Below the pieces are notes generated by a model that saw only the letters and a list, made by a program, of their open reading frames with translations, ran no database searches and was not told where the DNA came from. From Cladorhizidae sp. MBARI D1340-BT2 (taxonomy: Eukaryota > Porifera > Demospongiae > Poecilosclerida > Cladorhizidae), in assembly GCA_028752905.1 (NCBI GenBank), contig JAQNBH010000011.1, forward strand, positions 7,163,625 through 7,227,624: a stretch of DNA of 64,000 bases. Direction: 5' to 3'. The position numbers and the translations under genes are program-made. Positions 9,625 to 20,800 of this stretch are shown here, in pieces; position 1 is the first letter of the stretch, and each line of letters starts with the position of its first letter.

Positions 9625-10429
9625 ACATTTGAACTTAAAGAGACAGGGGTTCTATAAACTATATGAATAAGAAACTCCAAATAATTATATATTTAAGTTC
9701 TACCCCCTCCCCCCAAAAATATGTACAGTATATGATAAAGAACCTTAAAGCTTTAATGTGTACAATTCTTTAATGTGAGCTATTCCTTAAAAAAATTTTT
9801 TTTTTTAATTGCTTCCTTAGGATCTGGTAAAGCTTCTTGACTCCATCTGTCCATATTTCCAGAATACGCCAGCAATAAACACGTGTGCTAAACTGAAGTG
9901 ATCATTGCAGTAAATGCTCGTACTAAATTGGAAATAGATAGATAGATTATTGCTTTACAGAATTATTGATATACAGCAATGTGCAGTTAAGAAAACAACA
10001 TTATAGGAGGTTCTGAAGGTCTGCAACTTCATGCAGCCTGTAATTATAAGTTAGAGTATGTTTGGGGTGGGAGGGAACATTTAGTACAAATGATTGCGAT
10101 GTATCACCAGTTTGGCACCAAGAGCAAAAGTTCATATACTCCTTATCACAATCAAAGCAATCCCATCTCATAACATCAGATCAGTATATAGTATTACGCC
10201 TGCAGCTATGCTTGGGGCAGGACAATGGCTAGAGCAATGTGATCTAAGGTTCTCAAGCTATATAAACACAATTCATGTTTTTTAAAAATATTATTTTATT
10301 GCACCTTCCCTTGCCACTGAACGCCTGGCATTCATTGCTAGTTTTATTGTACATATACACATGAATATAATAATATAGAGAGCAATAGTGGGGTGGAGAC
10401 AATGGTGATATTAAAATTGAACGGAAGAA
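9625..10429. other. Unassigned sequence
   Basis: AT-rich sequence between two retroelement fragments. I see no coding signal, RNA gene or clear repeat. Confidence 0.4.
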
Positions 10430-11470
10430 GGTCAAGGTGGTTCACTGTGGAGAATGGTCCTTTGACTCCAATTCTTTTCGATATTTAATGGCAGAGGAGT
10501 TGGAGAGAGCTGAGCTAGGAGTTAAGGTGGGGGTGTTGGTGTGGAGCACTTATGTATGCAGATGTTCTTTTGGCGCACTCGGGTGGAACTGCAAGCTAAG
10601 CTATGTTGGATGTGATACAGGCTTAGAGTTTAATACAAGAAGAGCAAGGTCATGGTAGTAGGGAAGAAGGAGGAGTGAATTGGAAGATTGATGAGGAGAT
10701 ATTGGAAGAAGTCAAAGAATTCAAGTACTTGGGAGTATGGTTTGATAGGAAGCTAAGGGGTAATGTTCAGTTAGAGAAGATAGCAAATAAGGCAGAAGAG
10801 TGGGTTGGGAAGGTGACATGGATTAGAGTGAATTGGCAGGTGGAAGTAGACAGGAAGAATGGTGTGGGAGCTTCTAGTGAGATGGAGTGCCGAAGTGTGG
10901 TGGGCAGGAGGACATAATGCTTGGAGTCAGCACAGGTAAGAGTGGGCAAGAGATTGTTGGGGGCAAGTAATACAGTATATAGCAGAAGTGACAATGCCGG
11001 GAGATATGGGGTGGAGGAAGATGGAAGAGAGGAGGGATGAGATGAAGGGTAAGAGATTAGAGGTGTTGGAACAGAGCGGATTGGTAAAAATAGTTCTAAG
11101 AGAGGATGGAGGAATCAGATGGTGGGAAGAATATGAGAAGGTATGCGGTTGTAATTTAGACTGAGGACTGCATCAGCTGGTCGAGCGATGTGGGATAATT
11201 AGGGATGAGAGATGTATCAAGTGTGATGGAGCACGGGAAGATGTGGGACATTTCTTTGTAATGTGTGAGGAATTTAAGAGGGGTCGGCTGGTACTGGTGG
11301 ATGAGGGGGTGCGCAGAATTATAGGGGCTGGATAGTGGCTGGGTGAATATAAAAGAGTAGGTAAGGATGGAAGGGTGGCATTGCTGTTGGGGAAAGGTGT
11401 GGACGGAGTAAGTGATGCAGTGATGGAGGAGGTGGGCGAGTATGTTATGTATTATGTAGGGATTATGTAG
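10430..11470 (+). pseudogene. LINE reverse transcriptase, 3' half, decayed
   Basis: Several frames must be joined. RT signatures are VENGPLTPILFDI, MYADVLLAHSGGTAS (YADD box, last Asp replaced by Val), EVKEFKYLGVWFDRKLRGN and AEEWVGKVTWI. Downstream, ERCIKCDGAREDVGHFFVMC is the CCHC-type knuckle usual at the C-terminus of such LINEs. Frameshifts and stops, for example after FDI and after TAS, show it is dead. 5' truncation is typical of LINE insertions. The sequence resembles LINEs that I associate with demosponges. Confidence 0.75.
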
Positions 11471-11790
11471 GGAAGTGGTGGCAGAGGAGAAAGGAACTGT
11501 TGTATGGCGAGCTGATGAATGATCCCTCCCTCCTCTCCTTGAACTGGTTGTTTATATATATTTAACATGCTCTATTTTAAAGATGTGCTCTCACTCACAA
11601 TAAAATATTTGTGTGGTCGCATGTGTATAATATATAATATGGCTTGCCAGCCAGTGTCATGAAGCTTGTCAGTAATTGAGTTTCTCTCCCTGACCTAGCA
11701 GCATCTAAGTGATTTTCTGCGATTCTTTTGAGAATTTGGCTACACCACCAGGTCGCTGCACTTCCGTTTCAAAAAAAAAATATCTCCACC
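11471..11790. other. Unassigned sequence upstream of the ENPP gene
   Basis: No feature seen except a short A-run near 11770. The proximal promoter of the ENPP gene should lie in or just right of this stretch. Confidence 0.4.
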
Positions 11791-11881
11791 CTTGGGGGTA
11801 GCCCCACACAGAAACCGCGGACATAAGCGCGCAGCGCGGAGTAATTGGAGGCTACCTGGCTCTAACTTCGTTCTTCAAGGA
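11790..11881 (+). promoter_or_regulatory. Probable 5' UTR and proximal promoter of the ENPP gene
   Basis: A locally GC- and CpG-richer patch (AACCGCGGACATAAGCGCGC) directly precedes the proposed start codon. This is inferred from position and composition only; no TATA box or transcription start was established. Confidence 0.35.
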
Positions 11882-11887
11882 ATGGAG
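11882..11887 (+). CDS. ENPP: ENPP exon 1 coding part (Met-Glu)
   Basis: ATGGAG is followed by the strong donor GTAAGA. The start context has G at -3 and G at +4. Exon 2 opens in phase 0, so the product begins Met-Glu-Asp-Gln. The 5' end of this exon is unknown. Choice of this start is an inference from phase, donor strength and the GC-rich patch upstream. Confidence 0.6.
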
Positions 11888-14800
11888 GTAAGAACATGTA
11901 GTTAAGAGTTCACAATGATTTAGACTAACTGAGGCTGTGGAATTTTCCGATATCAGACTTTTGTGGTTTTTAGACGGGGTTCAGCAAGCTGACTTGAGCA
12001 TAAATTGTTTTGAGCCCCATGAGTCTTGGGTGACCCAGAAAGTACAGAAAGTACCCTGCTTGCGCTCTCTTAGGGCGTTTGCAGGCTCTCTTAGGGCCCT
12101 CTTAGGGCGTTTGCAGGCTCTCTTAGGGCGTTTGCAGGCCTCTTAGGGCACTTCCCCCAGTATGGAAAGCATGTTTGGTCAAATTCTGTGGCATGTTATG
12201 ATTCACAATAAAATTTGGCTGTCAATGGTGAAACCACATGTTCAGATTTAAAAAAAAATTAATGTGGTCAAGTATGCAAGCAAGGAAAACCAGAATAAAC
12301 ACGAACAACAATGAGCATGGTTTTGACTTTTCCTCTGCTTGAGTGCAACTGACCAGAACAGGGTTTGTGATAAGTGGTGTAGGTTTGTGATAAGTGGTGT
12401 AGGTTTGTGAAGCACCTTTGGTTCACTTACGGTCAATGTTATTGTTTTGTTTTTTTTGCTGGGAGGGGGGGGGGGGGGAGGGGGAGGGGAGGGGAGGGGT
12501 TGTTTCGAGTGTGCGAAGTATTGTCTTCGTCTACCCACTTTCACAAATGCAACATACTATAAAAAGGTGGAAGAGCCACAAATAGTGGGTTACCTTTTAA
12601 GAAGTCTAACAGGTTTTCAAGATGGAGATCAAGATCAGACTATCACTTTTGCTGAGAGGAAAGCTTGATCATTCGCACTATGGAAAAACAAAGGCAACGA
12701 AAACTATTCATGCACTCCCTACCTCTAATCGCCCGCTCAGCTGGTGGGGAACAAAAATGCTCCGGCTCCCATGTAAGTTTGGCAAGACTGTGGTTGGCAG
12801 CTCGTGGTTGGCGACTCAAGGCTTGCCTTGGCGGAACTTAGCCATGTATGGAGTAGGGGGACAGGGGGGCAGATGGTTCTGCTCGTAGAGCCACCCATGC
12901 TGAGACAATGCCCATTGCCACCTGTATCACAGCTTGTTTGCTAGGCACGATACATCACCGTGAGCTGCTGTTGGTTGGTACATAGACTGTCCTCGTCAAG
13001 GCCTCGGCTGCCGTTATATTTCTGCCTCGGCATTTCCCGACTCCCAGTGGTTGTGCGATCCCCCAGACGAGGGAGAAGATTGAAATGGTCTCTTGATTAG
13101 TAGGAATGGGACTATAGTTTCTCTTTCAGTTCAGTGGTAGACAGCCCGTTTTTCACTGTGATTGAGTGTGTGTATGTTGATATGGTGCATACTGTAGCTC
13201 TTTGATAAGGAAGGGTTTAGATTAAGAATCTGCCTGCTGAGCAGCAGGGGCTTGGGGTGCAATTAATGTTTGTATTTTATTATTATATTTGGGGGGGGGG
13301 ATCAGCTGGACATTGATACATTGTGTATTGATAAATGTTTTCTTCCAAGCAGGATCAAATCAATCCTTTCATGGGGGAGGACAGTCCCTTCCTGGGAAAT
13401 CCGGAAGTGAGAAGTCATCAACATCGCAGATGGCCAGCCGTAAGCTACAGCTTGTGTATATTGTACCCTGCGTGTATCCTTGACTCTTTAACTGTCGTAG
13501 AGCATTGAGCGATCTCTGTGTTATTTTGAGAAGAAGGGAGAGGAGAGAGGTTGGGAGGGGTGAGGTGGATGGGGAGAGGGAGGCACATGTCCTATAGGGG
13601 CACAACCTTTCCTAGGGCAGGCTACCCTGGTGACTGTACGTAATGAATCCTGCTGACCCTTGCCCTAACCTTAATTAGAACTACCATAGGCCAACTCTAG
13701 CCCTAAACCTAGTTCTCTACTGCAGGCCAACTCTAGCCCTAAACCTAGTTCTCTACCCCAGGCCAACTCTAGCCCTAAACCTAGTTCTCTACCCCAGGCC
13801 AACTCTAGCCCTAACCCTGGCTATAACTCTACCCCCAACCCGGGCCAGAGCCTGATACCAACCCTAACTCTAGCCCTAACCCTGGCTGTAACTCTATCCC
13901 TAACCCGGGCCAGAGCCTGATACCAACCCTAACTCTAGCCCTAACCCTAGCAGTAACCGTACTCCCCCTAACCCGGGCCAAAATCCTGCCCCATCCCTAA
14001 TCTAGCCCTTACCCTGGCCTAACCCGGGCCAGAACCCACACCCAGCCCTAACTCTAGCCCTTCTTGCTTTCCCTCCTCCTCCCCTCCAAATACATTTATA
14101 TATTTGCGTGCTGTAAATCTGAAATACTTTGTGTCTATTCCATGTCGATATTAGGACGCGACCGTCCGTGAGACAAAAACGCAATTCTGAAAACTCGCAG
14201 AAAAGCAATTACTAGGCTGTTTTTGAAAGAGCCTGTTATGTTTATAGAGGTCAAGTATGTGGAAATCAGGTGATTGTGGGAACTAAGAGATTGCTACACA
14301 GTAGCTAGCCTGGTGGAGAAAGGATGGCATCAATATTGTACAGATAGCTAGGAAATTATCAAAGCCGTGTTAACTTTCCTGAACTTCAAGTACCTTATAT
14401 AGGAGAGAAGAGATTTCCAGCACTTCTAGAAGCTCCTCTCCTCTCTGCCCCACCTGGTGTGTCTGCAAGAGCAGATGCCAAAGCATAATCTTGCCTATTT
14501 TAAATTAAAAAAAAATCTCCATTTAAAAAAAAACATTTTCGTAGGTTAGTAGGACCACAAAAATTTATCAACACGAAGAATTCCAGATTTATGTGCGATA
14601 CGGAGTAGCAGTGTCTGTTTCAGGTCAACATGCAATGCCAAGTTGCTCATCCAATTCCGCATTTGAGGGGTCACTTTGCTCACCGACCTTAGTCCCCTTG
14701 CATCGCCCGCAGGAGATCAAGTTGTCGTGGCGGCAGATGATCCTTTCCTGGTATCTTTAGTAGTGTTTATGGAAATAAGTATAATGTACATACAGTTATA

Positions 14801-17800
14801 TACCTCCAATAACCTGCTCAATAATAACTTGAAATTGTACTCTCTCGACGTTTCGACCAGATGCTGTAGCCTTCATCAGGAATAATTGAGATGCTAAGAC
14901 TCGCGTGAGCCTGTTATATACCTGTAGCTAGCTATTCACCATGTGATACAAACCACACCCTGCCACACGCGTCCAGCACGTGTACTGCACGTGAACCAGA
15001 TGTGGAATTTTTTAATAATAATAATAATAATAACAACAACAACAACAATAATAATAATCTCCCAACAAATTCAGTTAACATAATAAAAATTACAATGACC
15101 TCAATATCAACTTGAATTTTACTCCCTCTGAGTAAAATTTAAGTTGATTACTGAGAAGGTCATTGTAAATTTATTATATGCCAACTTAGAGTTCGTTGAG
15201 AGGTTATATTTTATTTATATCTTTCTATCTATTATTTATCTATTTATTTATATAATTTATTTTCACATCCGCTGGCCGTGTGTGCCAGGATGTGGTTTGT
15301 AAGAGGTGGTGAATAGTTAGCCACCAGTATATAATTATTCCTGATGCAGGCTAGAGCATTTAGTCGAAATGTCGTGAGAGATGTCAGCTGAGAGTTCTTT
15401 GAGAGTTAGATACCTATCATGCATGTACTATACATAAAATATAATTGTATAGATGTAATAACCAGATCCATGATGCAGGTACATGTAGGATGTCGAGGAA
15501 GCTGTGTAGAGTAACATATGTACCTTTTTAGCTTGAAATCTTCAGTGAGTTCATCCAGTATCAAACAGGACAAACATTTAAACTACAGCAGTACATATTT
15601 CATTAAGCAGAGCAATCTTTCATGACTGGTCACAGCAAGCTGCTCCCCACTAACTACAAGCAGCCCAGATACTGAGTCTCTTTCTGACAGCTGCCCCCCA
15701 ATACAAGCAGCCCAGATACTGAGTCTCTTTCTGACAGCTGCCCCCCAATACAAGCAGCCCAGATACTGTATCAGCAGTGTTGGTAGTCTCTCTCTGACAT
15801 AGCAGCTGCTCCCCACTACAAGCAGCCCAGATATCAACAGTATTGGTAGTCTCTCTCTGACATACTAGCAGCTGCTCCCCACTACAAGCAGCCCAGATAT
15901 CAGCAGTGTTGGTAGTCTCTCTCTGACATAACAACTGCTCCCCACTACAAGCGGCCCAGATATCAGCAGTGTTGGTAGTCTCTCTCTGACATACATGTAG
16001 CAACTGTTCCCTACTACAAGCAGCCCAGATATCAGCAGCGTTGGCAGACTCTCTCTGACATACATGTAGCAACTGTTCCCTACTACAAGCAGCCCAGATA
16101 TCAACAGTGTTGGTAGTCTCTCTCTGACATAGCAACTGCTTCCCACTACAAGCAGCCCAGATATCAACAGTGTTGGCAGTCTCTCTCTGACATAGCAACT
16201 GTTCCCTACTACAAGCAGCCCAGATATCAACAGTGTTGGTAGTCTCTCTCTGACATAGCAGCTGCTCCCCACTACAAGCAGCCCAGATATCAACAGTATT
16301 GGTAGTCTCTCTCTGACATACTAGCAGCTGCTCCCCACTACAAGCAGCCCAGATATCAGCAGTGTTGGTAGTCTCTCTCTGACATAACAACTGCTCCCCA
16401 CTACAAGCGGCCCAGATATCAGCAGTGTTGGTAGTCTCTCTCTGACATACTAGCAACTGCTTCCCACTACAAGCAGCCCAGATATCAACAGTGTTGGTAG
16501 TCTCTCTCTGACATACTAGCAACTGCTCCCCACTACAAGCAGCCCAGATATCAACAGTGTTGGTAGTCTCTCTCTGACATAGCAACTGTTCCCTACTACA
16601 AGCAGCCCAGATATCAACAGTATTGGTAGTCTCTCTCTGACATACTAGCAGCTGCTCCCCACTACAAGCAGCCCAGATATCAACAGTGTTGGTAGTCTCT
16701 CTCTGACATAACAACTGCTCCCCACTACAAGCAGCCCAGATATCAACAGTATTGGTAGTCTCTCTCTGACATACTAGCAACTGCTCCCCAATACAAGCGG
16801 CCCAGATATCAACAGTGTTGGTAGTCTCTCTCTGACATAGCAACTGTTCCCTACTACAAGCAGCCCAGATATCAACAGTATTGGTAGTCTCTCTCTGACA
16901 TACTAGCAGCTGCTCCCCACTACAAGCAGCCCAGATATCAACAGTGTTGGTAGTCTCTCTCTGACATAACAACTGCTCCCCACTACAAGCAGCCCAGATA
17001 TCAACAGTATTGGTAGTCTCTCTCTGACATACTAGCAACTGCTCCCCACTACAAGCGGCCCAGATATCAACAGTGTTGGTAGTCTCTCTCTGACATAACA
17101 ACTGCTCCCCACTACAAGCGGCCCAGATATCAGCAGTGTTGGTAGTCTCTCTCTGACATAGCAACTGCTCCCCACTACAAGCGGCCCAGATATCAACAGT
17201 GTTGGTAGTCTCTCTCTGACATAGCAACTGCTTCCCACTACAAGCGGCCCAGATATCAACAGTGTTGGTAGTCTCTCTCTGACATAACAACTGCTCCCCA
17301 CTACAAGCGGCCCAGATATCAGCAGTGTTGGTAGTCTCTCTCTGACATAGCAACTGCTTCCCACTACAAGCAGCCCAGATATCAACAGTGTTGGTAGTCT
17401 CTCTCTGACATAGCAACTGCTCCCCACTACAAGCGGCCCAGATATCAACAGTGTTGGTAGTCTCTCTCTGACATAACAACTGCTCCCCACTACAAGCGGC
17501 CCAGATATCAGCAGTGTTGGTAGTCTCTCTCTGACATAGCAACTGCTTCCCACTACAAGCAGCCCAGATATCAACAGTGTTGGTAGTCTCTCTCTGACAC
17601 AGCAGCTGCTCCCCACTACAAGCAGCCCAGATATCAACAGTGTTGGTAGTCTCTCTCTGACATAGCAACTGTTCCCTACTACAAGCAGGCATTATTTGAA
17701 TGACGCATGCAATAGTGATAATTATTGATAATAGCAGCGTTCGTGCTCTAGCTATCGTCCTCTTCACAGTCAGCTTCGTTGCTTGTGAAGACCTGTCTCT

Positions 17801-20800
17801 CTCCTGTTTGTTTTCTGTGGAGGTTGGCCGTCTTGCAGGCAATGTTTGCTGCAGCACTTTCTGCTGCTTGCCCGGGCTTTAAGCAGTAAATGCTGTCATC
17901 ATGTGACATGTCTGTCTCGACTAAAATGCTGTAATCTTTTAAGGATTTGATTATCACTTCAGTGGATGAGGTTACTAAGCTTTCTCTACCCATTCCACAC
18001 TGAGTATTTCTCTAAGGCTTTCATATTTCTTGCTGGTGCATGGCACAGTCAAGGGCACGTACTATTTCATTGGAGGTAGTAAATGGTGCGTGCCAATCAA
18101 GGGCATGTACTATTTCATTGGAGGTAGTAAATGGTGCGTGCCAATCAAGGGCACGTACTATTTCATTGGAGGTAGTAAATGGTGCGTGCCAATCAAGGGC
18201 ACGTACTATTTCATTGGAGGTAGTAAATTGTGCGTGCCAATCGAGGGCATGTTGCTATGCAGAGAGGGCATGTTTCTGCAGAGGTGGCATTCGCATGTTT
18301 GGCTATTGTATAGTACTTGTACAGTGATATGGACATGATTTGTTAGTGGGTGTGGCTAGATTTATATAGGGTGGTCACACATGTCAGGTTTTTGTTCTGA
18401 AGAGATTCATATTCCTGTTCAATTATGTGACTGACTGGTCAATAATCCAGTTCAGTCACATGACCACTGAATATGTCACCTAACCTCTTTATATATAGCC
18501 ATTTGGTAGAGGGTATGACTGCATGCATGAGACTAGCTAAAGTCATGGCTAGGGCAAGCTAGAGTTAGGGCTAGGGCTATAGGTAGAGTTAAAGTTAGGG
18601 CAAGGGTATAGCTAGAGTTACGACTATGGCTATAGGTAGATTAGCTAGGGCTCTAGATAGACAGGTATAGCTATAGTTCTAGGGCCAGGGCAGGTAGGGC
18701 TAGAGTTAGGGCTAGAGCTACACCAACAGCTAGAGTTAGGGCTAGGGCTAGGGTAGCTAGAGTTAGGACTAGGGCTATATGTAGATTAGCTAGGGCTATA
18801 GGTAGATGGATAGAGCTAGAGTTCTAGGGCTAGGGCTGCAGGTAGAATTAGAGTTAGGGCTAGGGCTGCAGGTAGAGATAGAGTTAGGGCTAGGCCTGCA
18901 TAGAGTTAGGGCTAGGGCTGCAGGTAGAGATAGGGCCAGGGCTGCATAGAGTTAGGGCTAGGGCTGCATAGAGTTAGGGCTAGGGCTGCAGGTAGAGATA
19001 GGGCCAGGGCTGCATAGAGTTAGGGCTAGGGCTGCATAGAGTTAGGGCTAGGGCTGCATAGAGTTAGGGCTAGGGCTGCATAGAGTTAGGGCTAGGGCTG
19101 CAGGTAGAGATAGGGCCAGGGCTGCATAGAGTTAGGGCTAGGGCTGCATAGAGTTAGGGCTAGGGCTGCATGTAGAGCTAGAGTTAGGGCTAGAGCTGCA
19201 GGTAGAGGTAGAGTTAGGGCCAGGGCTGCAGGTAGAGATAGAGTTAGGGCTAGGGCTGCATAGAGTTAGGGCTAGGGCTGCATGTAGAGCTAGAGTTAGG
19301 GCTAGAGCTGCAGGTAGAGGTAGAGTTAGGGCCAGGGCTGCATAGAGTTAGGACCAGGGCTGCAGGTAGAGCTAGAGTTAGGGCTAGGGCTGCAGGTAGA
19401 GATAGAGTTAGGGCCAGGGCTGCAGGTAGAGATAGAGTTAGGGCTAGGGCTACATAGAGTTAGGGCTAGGGCTGCAGGTAGAGCTAGAGTTAGGATAAGG
19501 TATTATGTCTAATTTCCAAGTAACATCATTAGGGTAAAGCCTTCCATATCTTGCACTGTGTATAAGGAGCATCTGTCTCTCTGTATGTCCGCTAACAAGG
19601 CTAAATGGAAGGTCTGATCTGAATGGAACTTCACCTATGGAAGGTGGATGTACAGTACAAGCCAAAAAAGATTATCATACCGTGAACGCTAACCTACGCA
19701 ACGGAAACAAATGGTAGCAAATGGAAATAAACTGTCCGCTTAGCAGTGCTGCAGCGCAAGCACTTCGCAATTTAAAAACAAGTGTCGGTGCCTTGCAAGA
19801 GAAGTACTTGGTGGGTTTCACAGAGGCTGAGCAGTTGGCGCCTGGCAATTACACAGCAGTTAAGGCAAATCCTATTGGCTAAATTCTCGACCACACAAAC
19901 CAGCTACAGGCTACAGTGGTATGGTGAAGAGGGATCAATGGAAGAGACAGTATTGGAGTTTGCTGCAAGACTGAAGGAGATTTTTACTGGATACAAACAG
20001 GAATGTGCATCTGTGGAAGCACTCCAGGATGCCTCCTAATGGATCGATTACTGCGATCCCTTACTCTGGATATTGCAACTTGGGTAAGAGATAGGGCTCC
20101 CAAATCAATGCAACACGCAGCTGAACTGGCAATGGAGTACTGCCAAGACTGTCACATTGATGGGAGGAGAATCTACAAACGAAAAAAGAGGTCTATGACA
20201 AGTTCTCAACAGATAGTACTAGAGGCAAATATACTACAACCAGTGAGGGGTCGGACAAAGCCTTCCCCCTTGAAGATAACGACAAAAGAGCCAAGCTCAA
20301 AGACAAAGAGAAAGTGAAAAAGTACAATGACAAAGGTGGAGCCCAGTGTTTTGGGTATGGAGAATGGGGCCATATCAGAGTGAATTGCCCTAAGCCCCAA
20401 GTTATGAACATGGCAGTTGGTATTGGAAATGAAGACACGTTTGTTGAAGGCTGGGTAGATGGTATGTCAAGAAACCTTCTCAAATATGACTCGGTAGCAC
20501 AGATTACAGTGGTCCACCCGGATGTGGTACGACCAGATGCCTACTTGCCCGGCACCATCTCAGCTCAACGAGTAGGGGGACAGTCCATCCTCAAAAAGGC
20601 ACAGGTCGCCATCCAGGTGGGAAACATTCGAAAGAGGTTTACTGTGGTGGTGGACAAGACACTTCAGACTGATGCCTTGCTGGGGCAAGAATTCAAAGAG
20701 CTCAACGACATCGCCCGTCAAGCATTGAGCACAACCCCGAGCCTGAAGGTGAGGTCGGGGGCTGAAGTGTTGTCAGAATTGAGACAAGTGATACCCTTGG

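Noticed and set aside
12622..12888. 88-codon plus-strand frame beginning MEIKIRLSLLLRGK
   Set aside because: No family resemblance and no good splice sites in a fitting phase; it lies within ENPP intron 1.
15650..17857. 735-codon minus-strand frame and smaller frames in the 63-bp array
   Set aside because: Same cause (21-codon unit). Alternative frames are open too and no family resemblance is seen. Kept only as a finding.
13660..19495. Chromosome end or true interstitial telomere
   Set aside because: The hexamers are embedded in longer degenerate units, with no pure tract, and coding sequence continues far to the right.
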